Of a DNA stretch of 5,707 nt, positions 1-5,707 are shown one piece after another. The DNA is taken from NCBI GenBank assembly GCA_002298155.1, contig DBME01000332.1:1-5707 (forward strand), in the 5' to 3' direction. Each line of letters opens with the position of its first letter. The stretch's first letter is position 1. The position numbers were made by a program, and so were the translations under genes. The stretch is from Holophagaceae bacterium UBA706 (lineage in GTDB: Bacteria; Acidobacteriota; Holophagae; Holophagales; Holophagaceae). The notes below the pieces were generated by a model. It saw nothing but the letters and a program-made list of their open reading frames with translations. It was not told the DNA's origin and made no database searches.

Positions 1-174
1 GCTGGCACAGCGGCGGCCTCCGCAGCGGCCCTGCTGGGCATCCGCGGTCTGGCCGGTGTCGGTGGAGGCGATTGCCGCCGGTGCCAGGTCCCGGGCGCCC
101 AGGGTGGGGGCGGCGGCGGGGAGGACGGAACCGGCGGCGAAGAGGGTGGCGATACCTACGAGTTTCGTGATCAT
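1..174 (-). CDS. Small secreted peptide with Cys-pair motif, C-terminus beyond window (HvfA-like RiPP precursor candidate)
   Basis: This reading frame starts at an ATG (172-174) and stays open for 58 codons to the left edge, so the protein is partial at its C-terminus. A GGAG (complement of 181-184) lies six bases upstream of the ATG and supports the start. Residues 1-22 look like a signal peptide: Lys4, then a hydrophobic stretch (LVGIATLFAAG), then an Ala-rich possible cleavage zone around residues 19-27. The mature part is Ala/Thr/Asp-rich and ends, as far as visible, in GRCGGRRC (residues 49-56). That Cys spacing (C-x4-C, basic residue before each Cys, Gly after the first) resembles the EGKCGEGKC repeats of HvfA-type precursors, which MNIO (DUF692) enzymes modify into copper-binding peptides. 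The family assignment is inference; that a secreted small protein starts here is better supported. It could also be an unrelated Cys-containing exported protein. Confidence 0.6.
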   Translation of the reverse strand, partial: MITKLVGIATLFAAGSVLPAAAPTLGARDLAPAAIASTDTGQTADAQQGRCGGRRCAS

Positions 175-186
175 GATGCGCTCCGC

Positions 187-200
187 GCGGCAGAAGCCGC
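187..200 (-). other. Small hairpin next to the ribosome binding site of the left-edge peptide gene
   Basis: On the minus strand GCGGC and GCCGC pair across a TTCT loop, giving a 5-bp GC-only stem. It ends two bases before the GGAG ribosome site of the peptide gene. It could affect ribosome access, but a stem this short arises often by chance in GC-rich DNA. Confidence 0.25.
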
Positions 201-265
201 ACAGGGGCCTCCGGGGAGACCCGTGATGGAAGGAAAAGGCTGCTCTTTCGGCCGCCCAGGTGCGG

Positions 266-282
266 GGACAGGGTTTTTGTCC
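266..282 (-). other. Short leader hairpin
   Basis: On the minus strand GGACA and TGTCC can pair as a 5-bp stem around a 7-base A/C-rich loop. It lies midway in the predicted leader of the left-edge peptide gene. No known riboswitch is recognised, and chance is a reasonable explanation. Confidence 0.2.
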
Positions 283-374
283 AGACGATGTGTAACGCAG
301 GGCCGTAAAGAGTATTCGGCTGGATACGCGTTGGACTTGAGATGAAATTCTCCATTAAAATATTGCAAAATCAA

Positions 375-383
375 TTTATAACA
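375..383 (-). promoter_or_regulatory. Extended -10 promoter candidate for the left-edge peptide gene
   Basis: The minus strand reads TGTTATAAA, an extended -10 element (TGn followed by a hexamer matching TATAAT in five of six positions). No clear -35 hexamer sits 16-18 bases upstream, which extended -10 promoters tolerate. Transcription from here would start near 368 and give a leader of roughly 190 bases before the ATG at 174. The AT-rich setting means a chance match is possible. Confidence 0.4.
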
Positions 384-384
384 T

Positions 385-427
385 GAAATAAAAGAATATG
401 GGCCACGCCTTTCGAACGACGTGACCC
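385..427 (-). terminator. Rho-independent terminator after the FG-GAP-like protein gene
   Basis: On the minus strand GGGTCACG (complement of 420-427) pairs with CGTGGCCC (complement of 400-407), an 8-bp stem with one U-G wobble and a 12-base loop. It is followed by a T-rich stretch (ATATTCTTTTATTTC). The stem begins about 35 bases after the stop codon at 462, the expected place. The loop is larger than usual and the T tract is interrupted, so efficiency may be modest. Confidence 0.55.
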
Positions 428-461
428 ACGTGGATTAATAACTATATTTCATCCCTGAGCT

Positions 462-1406
462 TCAGCTCTCTCCGGTTCCCTTCTTCTCCTTGTTCTCGGT
501 GGCGGGTTCCTGCGCCTGGGCGGGCGCGGAAGCCGGCGATGCCTGCCCCGCCGCCGGCTGCGGCCAGTCCATGACGGTCTGGCTCAGGCGCTCCCAGTTG
601 CCCTTGAGGGGGACCTTCTCCTGCACATACTCCATGCCCTTGGGCACCAGGCGCAGGAGGTGGTCCGCGCCCTTCCGGTAGTAGGCGAGACGCGTGCGCT
701 GGCCCTTCCGGGTGGCCTTGTAGGGGAACAGCCAGTGGGCGCGGTCGGTGGTGGAGGCGGCCTCGATGCCCGTGAGATCGGCCTTCAGGGCGATGACGCC
801 GCCGATGCCCACCACCCAGATCTGGTTGTGGCCGGGGCGGGTGTAGGCGAGCTGCTCGGTGCCGTTCCCCAGGAAATCGCCCACGGCGGCCAGGAAGTTC
901 CCGTCCACGTCCAGGTTCCCGGTGTCGGCGGGGATGGTTTCGGTCCTGAGGCTCGTGGAGCCCTTTTCATAGAAGCCGGCCACGAAGGCGGGGACGGCCT
1001 TGGGCAGGCGGGTGCCGTTGGACAGGACCTTCCAGCAGCCCATGCCCTTGCGGGCGAAGATGAGGTCCGACACGCCGGTGCCGGTGAGGTCGACAGGCGC
1101 CAGGAAGGTCGCCTCGTCCCCCTGGAACTCCTTCAGGTCCGCCAGCTTGTCGGTGTCGGCGCCGGCCAGCACGGGGAATTCGAAGCCTTCCCCCGTATCC
1201 CGCGAGACGATGCGGAACACGTTGCGGTTGGCGTAGGCGGCGAGCTTCTGGGAGGGGTCCAGCGGATGGATGGCGCCTTCGCCCTGGGCTTCGGCCTCGG
1301 CCTTGAAGACGCCGTGTACGAGGCAGTGCTTGAGGGTGTCCTCGGCGTGGGCGGTGGACAGGCCTGCGGCGAGGACCGCGGCGGTCCACACGGGAATGCG
1401 ATGCAT
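462..1406 (-). CDS. Secreted protein with FG-GAP/VCBS-like repeats, function unknown
   Basis: This 314-residue protein starts at an ATG with a strong ribosome site (AAAGGAGT, about seven bases upstream). Residues 1-21 form a typical signal peptide ending in AHA, so cleavage after Ala21 and export to the periplasm or outside are likely. The body contains segments resembling FG-GAP/VCBS strands of beta-propeller proteins: DLTGTGVSDLIF (106-117), DFLGNGTEQLAY (177-188), and a looser GQRTRLAYYRKGADHLL (235-251). These D-x-x-G-x-G patterns often bind calcium in related proteins, but too few repeats are visible for a full propeller. Two cysteines (28 and 124) remain in the mature part and could form a disulfide. 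The tail (about 282-314) is Pro/Ala/Gln then Glu/Lys-rich and looks disordered. It follows accC after 128 bases and is followed by a likely terminator. No enzymatic motif was recognised. Confidence 0.85.
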   Translation of the reverse strand: MHRIPVWTAAVLAAGLSTAHAEDTLKHCLVHGVFKAEAEAQGEGAIHPLDPSQKLAAYANRNVFRIVSRDTGEGFEFPVLAGADTDKLADLKEFQGDEATFLAPVDLTGTGVSDLIFARKGMGCWKVLSNGTRLPKAVPAFVAGFYEKGSTSLRTETIPADTGNLDVDGNFLAAVGDFLGNGTEQLAYTRPGHNQIWVVGIGGVIALKADLTGIEAASTTDRAHWLFPYKATRKGQRTRLAYYRKGADHLLRLVPKGMEYVQEKVPLKGNWERLSQTVMDWPQPAAGQASPASAPAQAQEPATENKEKKGTGES

Positions 1407-1510
1407 GGTGATACTCCTTTATGGGTGGAAAACGAATGCTGCGGCGCGCCACACCCTGAATGCAGGATTGACGCGCGAGGTTCGTCTCCGCCCAGGCCGA
1501 TGGCCGGACC

Positions 1511-1522
1511 CCGCCGAAGCGG
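1511..1522 (-). other. UUCG-tetraloop hairpin after accC
   Basis: On the minus strand CCGC-TTCG-GCGG forms a 4-bp stem closed by a stable C(UUCG)G tetraloop, 12 bases past the accC stop. No T tract follows, so it is not a classical intrinsic terminator. It might protect the 3' end or slow polymerase. No convincing promoter was found in the rest of the 1407-1534 gap, so the downstream gene could be partly co-transcribed with accC. Confidence 0.25.
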
Positions 1523-1534
1523 CTGCGTCGCGGG

Positions 1535-2962
1535 TCAGGCCTCTCCGGCCCGCTCCTTCTCCAACTGCGCCAGGAAGACCTCCAGCCACTTGGTGGAGAA
1601 GGCGCCCTTGATGAAGTCGGGGTGGTCGAGGATGCGCTGGTGCAGGGGGGCGGTGGTCTTGATGCCCTCCACCACGAGCGTGTCCAGGGCGCGGCGCATG
1701 CGGGCGAGAGCCTCGGTGCGGTCGGTGCCCAGGGCGATGAGCTTGGCCACCATGGAGTCGTAGTAGGGGGGGATCACCGCTTCCTGGTGCATGGCGGTGT
1801 CCATGCGGATGCCGGGCCCGCCGGGGAAGTGCAGGGCGGTGATGCGGCCGGGGCAGGGGGTGAACTTGAAGGGGTCCTCGGCGTTGATGCGGCACTCAAT
1901 GGCGTGGCCCCGCAGGACGATGTCCTCCTGGGCGTAGCTCAGCCTGCGGCCGGCGGCGATGCGGATCTGCTCCTTGACGATGTCCACGGAGGAGACCATC
2001 TCGGTGACGGGGTGCTCCACCTGCACGCGGGTGTTCATCTCCATGAAGAAGAAGTCGCCGCGGGCGTCCAGGAGGAACTCGATGGTGCCGGCGTTGAAGT
2101 AGCCCACGGCCTTGGCGGCGCGCACGGCGGTCTCGTGGATGCGCCGGCGGAGGTCGGGGGTCAGGGCCGGGCTGGGGCTCTCCTCGATCAGCTTCTGGTG
2201 GCGGCGCTGGATGGAGCATTCCCGCTCGCCCAGGTGGATGATGTTACCGAAGAGGTCGCCCAGGATCTGCACCTCGATGTGCCGGGGCTCCAGGAGGTAC
2301 TTCTCCATGTAGACGGAGTCGTCCGTGAAGGCGGCCTTGGCCTCCGTGCGGGCGGTGTTGTACTGATCGGACATCTCCTCGGGGGAGTTGACGATGCGCA
2401 TGCCGCGCCCGCCGCCGCCGGAGGAGGCCTTGACGATGACGGGGTAGCCGATCTTCTCGGCCCAGGCCAGCGCGTCCTCGACGGTGTCCACGACGCCGTC
2501 GCTGCCGGGCATCAGGGGCACGCCCGCGGCCTGCATGGTGGCCTTGGCCTGGGACTTGTTGCCCATCATGCGGATGATCTCGGCGTTGGGGCCGATGAAC
2601 ACGATGCCGCAGGCCTGGCAGACGTCCACGAAGTGCGGGTTCTCGCTCAGGAACCCGTAGCCGGGATGGATGGCCTCGGCGCCGGTGACTTCCGCGGCGG
2701 CGATGACCTGGGGGATGTTCAGGTAGGACTTGCCGCTGGGGGGCGGGCCGATGCAGATGTCCTCGTCGGCGAAGCGCACGTGCAGGGCGTTGCGGTCGGC
2801 CTCGGAGTAGACGGCGACGGTCTGGATCCCCAGTTCCTTGCAGGCCTGGATCACCCGCAGGGCGATCTCGCCCCGGTTGGCGATGAGGATCTTGCGGAAG
2901 GGCGGGTCCCCCGCCTTGCCCCCGGGCTTCCTGTGGGTGGTGGCGCGGCGCAGCGGCGTCAT
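1535..2962 (-). CDS. accC: Biotin carboxylase subunit of acetyl-CoA carboxylase
   Basis: AccC uses ATP and bicarbonate to carboxylate the biotin on AccB, the first half-reaction of acetyl-CoA carboxylase and the entry to fatty-acid synthesis in the cytoplasm. The 475-residue product has the full family layout: N-terminal biotin carboxylase domain from [14 protein letters not shown] (24-37) with [10 protein letters not shown] (99-108); ATP-grasp domain with Lys136, Lys178 and the glycine-rich loop GGGGRGM (182-188); catalytic segment [15 protein letters not shown] (308-322); and C-terminal domain with ECRINAEDP (356-364). Glu308, Asn310, Arg312 and Arg358 match E. coli Glu288, Asn290, Arg292 and Arg338, so the active site looks intact. 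Numbering runs 20 residues ahead of E. coli because of a basic N-terminal extension. The ATG at 2962 is the only ATG before the conserved domain, lies 4 bases after accB, and has no clear ribosome site, suggesting coupled translation. Pyruvate or propionyl-CoA carboxylase subunits are homologous, but accB next door favours AccC. Confidence 0.97.
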   Translation of the reverse strand: MTPLRRATTHRKPGGKAGDPPFRKILIANRGEIALRVIQACKELGIQTVAVYSEADRNALHVRFADEDICIGPPPSGKSYLNIPQVIAAAEVTGAEAIHPGYGFLSENPHFVDVCQACGIVFIGPNAEIIRMMGNKSQAKATMQAAGVPLMPGSDGVVDTVEDALAWAEKIGYPVIVKASSGGGGRGMRIVNSPEEMSDQYNTARTEAKAAFTDDSVYMEKYLLEPRHIEVQILGDLFGNIIHLGERECSIQRRHQKLIEESPSPALTPDLRRRIHETAVRAAKAVGYFNAGTIEFLLDARGDFFFMEMNTRVQVEHPVTEMVSSVDIVKEQIRIAAGRRLSYAQEDIVLRGHAIECRINAEDPFKFTPCPGRITALHFPGGPGIRMDTAMHQEAVIPPYYDSMVAKLIALGTDRTEALARMRRALDTLVVEGIKTTAPLHQRILDHPDFIKGAFSTKWLEVFLAQLEKERAGEA

Positions 2963-2966
2963 GGCG

Positions 2967-3509
<543 letters not shown>

Positions 3510-3529
3510 GGGTGCTCCGCGGGGGGGCT

Positions 3530-4003
3530 TCAGGGTTCGTCGGGGGCATCGGCCAGGGCGGTGGCCTTGCGGCTGCGTCCCTTGGCGCACGTCTCGTCCG
3601 GACGGAACTCCTTGCTGGCTGCGTCCAGGATCCCGTTCACGAACTGGGTTCCCTCCTGGTCGCTGAACTCCTTGACGATCTCCAGCGCCTCGTTGATGAC
3701 GATGGGGAAGGGGATCTCCTTGAGGAACATGAGCTCGTAGACGCCCAGGCGCAGGAGGTTGCGGTCCACCACGGCCATGCGGTGGATCTTCCAGTGCTCG
3801 GCGAAACGGGTGAGGACGGCGTCGATCTCCTCCATGTGGCCGTGCACGCCATCCACCAGGCGCCGGGCGTAGTAGAACGCGTCCCGGTTCAGGTCCTGGA
3901 TGGCGTTGAAGCCCGCGAACACCTCGTCGGGGAGGTAGTCCGTGAGATCCATGGCATAGAGCATCTGGAGGGCGTACTCACGCCCCCGCCTGCGGACTCC
4001 CAT
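3530..4003 (-). CDS. nusB: Transcription antitermination factor NusB
   Basis: NusB binds boxA RNA with NusE (ribosomal protein S10) and helps RNA polymerase read through rRNA operons. The 157-residue product shows family hallmarks: the basic N-terminus RRRGREYALQMLYAMDL (4-20), the helix with VDRNLLRLGVYEL (79-91), and the C-terminal signature PFPIVINEALEIVKEF (98-113) followed by GTQFVNGILDAAS (118-130). The start at the ATG 4001-4003 is chosen because its A is also the last base of the ribH stop (TAATG) and because the RRR-x-x-RE motif follows at once; a purine-rich AGGAAGGGG lies about eight bases upstream. An in-frame start at 4081 would run through ribH and is unlikely. About 25 residues after the conserved core (from residue 132) form a charged tail longer than in E. 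coli NusB (139 residues). The one-base overlap suggests translational coupling to ribH. Confidence 0.95.
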   Translation of the reverse strand: MGVRRRGREYALQMLYAMDLTDYLPDEVFAGFNAIQDLNRDAFYYARRLVDGVHGHMEEIDAVLTRFAEHWKIHRMAVVDRNLLRLGVYELMFLKEIPFPIVINEALEIVKEFSDQEGTQFVNGILDAASKEFRPDETCAKGRSRKATALADAPDEP

Positions 4004-4491
4004 TACTTCGTCCCCTTCCTGGGCCCCTTGAGGACGCGGAGCAGGTCCACGGTCTCCAGGAGGCTCTGGGCGGCTTCCCACCCCTTGTTGCCCATCTTGG
4101 TGCCTGCCCGGTCAATGGCCTGTTCCACCGTGTCGGTGGTGAGCACGCCGAAGATGACGGGCACGCCGGTGTCGAGGCCCACCTGGGCCGCGCCCTTGGT
4201 GACTTCGCTGGCGATCATGTCGAAATGGGGCGTCCCGCCCCGGATGACGGCGCCCAGGACGATGATTCCGGCGTACTGGCCGCTCTGGGCGACCTTCTTG
4301 GCCACCTGGGGGAGCTCGAAGGAGCCCGGGACCCGGATGAGGTCGATCTGGGCCTCGCTGCCTCCATGGCGGAGGATGCAATCCGTCGCCCCGCCGACCA
4401 GGCGGTCTACGATGAATTCATTGAACCGTGCGGCCACCAGAGCGAACCGGTCGCCCTTGTCCACACGTAGCTGGCCTTCAAAGATCCCCAT
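4003..4491 (-). CDS. ribH: 6,7-dimethyl-8-ribityllumazine synthase
   Basis: RibH condenses 5-amino-6-ribitylaminouracil with 3,4-dihydroxy-2-butanone 4-phosphate to give lumazine, the penultimate step of riboflavin synthesis. The 162-residue protein matches the family along its length: [15 protein letters not shown] (21-35) with the substrate-stacking Phe23, VPGSFELP (54-61), [11 protein letters not shown] (80-90) with the expected catalytic His89, [11 protein letters not shown] (110-120), and [10 protein letters not shown] (128-137), whose Arg128 and Lys132 lie in the phosphate-contacting region. Family members assemble as pentamers or 60-mer capsids; which applies here cannot be read from sequence. 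The ATG at 4489-4491 is chosen because a GGGGGG tract about six bases upstream can act as ribosome site. An upstream TTG at 4521 adds ten non-conserved residues and sits at or before the predicted transcription start. It is first in the ribH-nusB-accB-accC operon. No room exists for an FMN riboswitch in its short leader. Confidence 0.97.
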   Translation of the reverse strand: MGIFEGQLRVDKGDRFALVAARFNEFIVDRLVGGATDCILRHGGSEAQIDLIRVPGSFELPQVAKKVAQSGQYAGIIVLGAVIRGGTPHFDMIASEVTKGAAQVGLDTGVPVIFGVLTTDTVEQAIDRAGTKMGNKGWEAAQSLLETVDLLRVLKGPRKGTK

Positions 4492-4522
4492 GGGAACCCC
4501 CCGAAAGGTGGTTGAGTCCAAG

Positions 4523-4550
4523 AAGATAGCACAAACCGGGTGAAAGTCGA
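4523..4550 (-). promoter_or_regulatory. Sigma-70-type promoter of the ribH-nusB-accBC operon
   Basis: On the minus strand a -35-like TCGACT (four of six to TTGACA, complement of 4545-4550) is followed after 16 bases by TATCTT (four of six to TATAAT, complement of 4523-4528). A TGC directly before it makes an extended -10. Transcription would start near 4515, giving a leader of about 25 bases before the ribH ATG. It lies in the only gap of useful size upstream of the operon. Confidence 0.5.
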
Positions 4551-4577
4551 AACCTTCCTAGCGGGCGAGGGGGGGGG

Positions 4578-5707
4578 TTAGGCTTGATGTCCCGAGGCCA
4601 TGGTGACGTCCTCCAGGCCCCAGGGCACCAGATGGTCGATCTGGTCCCGGCCCAGGGTGATGCCGAAGAGCTTCCACACGGCCATGGAGTACACGTCGGG
4701 CAGGTAGCGCCCCCACATCTTCACCGGCAGCTCGGGCACCTCGATGGTGGGCGACAGGGCCAGCATGAGCATGTATTCGATGAGGAAGGAGGCGTTGGAG
4801 GCGATGCGGCCGGAATAGGTGACCCCCGCGCGCTGCTCCAGGATCCGCGCCTCGTGGATGGAGAAGCCGAACTCGCTCTCCACCAGGTCCGCGTGGGTGG
4901 TGAGGATGACCTCGGCGCGGAAGGTGTCCTGGCCGCTCTCCACGAAGGACGGGAATTCCAGGGCCAGCTCCGTGGGGGAGAGCCCCTTGCCGGCGTGGCG
5001 GTCCCAGTCCCAGTCCCGGGCCTGGTCCACCAGCACGCCCACGGGGGGCAGGCGCAGGTCCACCAGGAGGTTGACGTCGTTGTAACGGCCCCGGTGTTCC
5101 TCCTTCTGGACCGCCACCACCGAAGGATGGGAACGGATGGCCGCCTCCATGGTCACAAGCTCCTCCGGGGTGCCCACGAACTTCAGTCCGATGCCGTCGT
5201 CGATGCGCAGGTCGTCGGGCTTGAAGACCAGCACCCCGTCCCGGAAGGTGCGGGAGACGATGCGTTCGGCCTGATCGTAATCCTGGGCCATTTCGGCCTT
5301 GGAGGAGAGCAGCTGGGCCAGGGGGATGCCGTACTGCTCCGCCCGGGCCTGGGCCAGGGACCGGGCCCGCTCGTTGATGGCTCCCGCGAGGCGGTCCGCC
5401 ACGCGCCGGGAGCACTTCTCCGCGATGCGCCTCAGCCGCTTGATTCGGGCCATTCCCAGGATGGTGCCGTCCTCCCGCAGCCCCAGGATCACGTCCGACG
5501 GGGTGCCCGGGAAGAAGTCCTCCGGGTGGCTCCGGTAGCGCGCGAAAAGCTCCAGTTCCCGGATGGTCGGGCTCTTGCAGCTGCGCACGATGGCATCGCG
5601 GAGTTCGTCCTTGGAACGAAGGCGCGCCAACTGGACGGGGCCCGGATGCACGGCCTGGCGGATCGTCGTGAGCAGCTCCCGCACCACGGGCGCGGATATG
5701 AGGTTCT
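4578..5707 (-). CDS. Unknown cytoplasmic protein with RelA/SpoT-like motif echoes, 5' end beyond window
   Basis: The frame is open from the right edge to a TAA at 4578. The first in-window start candidate is a GTG at 5685-5687 (369 residues from there), but it lacks a ribosome site and the frame continues upstream without a stop, so the true start is probably outside. I do not recognise the family firmly. There is no signal peptide or membrane segment. Numbering from the GTG: a basic helical region (78-116), then four segments in the order expected of a RelA/SpoT synthetase fold: DGIGLK (164-169, compare D-x-x-G-L-R), GRYNDVNL (200-207, compare G-Y-R-S-L-H), EVILTT (259-264, compare E-V-Q-I-R-T), and SIHEAR (276-281, compare H-x-x-Y). 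The usual His, Gln and Arg at these places are replaced, so (p)ppGpp synthesis is doubtful. A conserved-looking C-terminal region (about 290-360) follows. Its stop is 86 bases before ribH, which has its own promoter. Function is left open. Confidence 0.8.
   Translation of the reverse strand, partial: NLISAPVVRELLTTIRQAVHPGPVQLARLRSKDELRDAIVRSCKSPTIRELELFARYRSHPEDFFPGTPSDVILGLREDGTILGMARIKRLRRIAEKCSRRVADRLAGAINERARSLAQARAEQYGIPLAQLLSSKAEMAQDYDQAERIVSRTFRDGVLVFKPDDLRIDDGIGLKFVGTPEELVTMEAAIRSHPSVVAVQKEEHRGRYNDVNLLVDLRLPPVGVLVDQARDWDWDRHAGKGLSPTELALEFPSFVESGQDTFRAEVILTTHADLVESEFGFSIHEARILEQRAGVTYSGRIASNASFLIEYMLMLALSPTIEVPELPVKMWGRYLPDVYSMAVWKLFGITLGRDQIDHLVPWGLEDVTMASGHQA

Larger units (their letters stand above)
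175..461. other. Intergenic region with AT-rich island and long leader
   Basis: This 287-base gap separates the FG-GAP-like protein gene from the left-edge peptide gene. The part from about 340 to 460 is strongly AT-rich against GC-rich surroundings and holds a probable terminator and a probable promoter, listed separately. The part from about 175 to 340 would be the 5' leader of the peptide mRNA and contains two short hairpins. An open frame of 67 codons from a TTG at 374 crosses the region and ends over the peptide's start codon. It has no good ribosome site or recognisable protein features and is not called as a gene. Confidence 0.6.

Noticed and set aside
171..374. 67-codon minus-strand frame starting at a TTG
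   Set aside because: It has no ribosome site and no signal or domain, and it ends over the start codon of the better-supported peptide gene.
426..433. CCACGTGG palindrome near the terminator
   Set aside because: A single 8-base palindrome overlapping the terminator stem; there is no second copy or promoter placement to support an operator.
3510..3590. Upstream start for accB adding 27 residues
   Set aside because: It would overlap nusB by about 60 bases and add an Arg/Pro-rich stretch unlike BCCP. The ATG at 3509 has a GGAG at proper spacing.
4492..4521. Upstream TTG start for ribH adding ten residues
   Set aside because: The added residues are not part of the lumazine synthase fold, and the TTG lies at or before the predicted transcription start. 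The ATG at 4491 has a G-rich ribosome site.
4492..4577. FMN riboswitch upstream of ribH
   Set aside because: The gap is only 86 bases, the predicted leader is about 25 bases, and no conserved FMN-element motifs were seen.

Overview
The window is high-GC bacterial DNA with every supportable gene on the minus strand, so transcription runs from right to left. Protein sequence and gene style fit a Gram-negative with a secretory pathway, possibly an Acidobacteriota member of the Holophaga/Geothrix type. That placement is an impression from sequence style, not a measured result. There are seven genes: two cut by the window edges, four confidently recognised housekeeping genes, and one secreted protein of unknown job.

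Layout from right to left (5' to 3' of the transcripts). The right edge (4578-5707) holds most of a cytoplasmic protein of unknown function, with its start probably outside the window. It shows faint ordered echoes of the RelA/SpoT nucleotidyltransferase motifs. An 86-base gap with a good promoter follows. Then comes a tight four-gene operon: ribH (lumazine synthase, riboflavin pathway), nusB (antitermination of rRNA operons), accB (biotin carboxyl carrier protein) and accC (biotin carboxylase). ribH and nusB overlap by one base, nusB to accB is 20 bases, and accB to accC is 4 bases. AccB and AccC form the first half of acetyl-CoA carboxylase: AccC carboxylates the biotin carried on AccB. The operon therefore joins flavin supply, rRNA transcription and fatty-acid initiation, all growth-linked functions.

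After a 128-base gap comes a signal-peptide-bearing protein with FG-GAP/VCBS-like strand repeats and a Pro/Ala/Gln/Lys-rich tail. A plausible rho-independent terminator follows it, inside an AT-rich island (about 340-460) that contrasts with the GC-rich surroundings. The island also carries an extended -10 promoter for the last gene. That gene starts at 174 and runs off the left edge: a small secreted peptide with a Cys-pair motif reminiscent of HvfA-type (MNIO-modified) RiPP precursors.

The points most worth following are the Cys-motif peptide at the left edge and the divergent RelA/SpoT-like protein at the right edge. The middle is ordinary core metabolism in a less usual operon arrangement. 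No tRNA, rRNA, CRISPR, insertion sequence or attachment site was seen.
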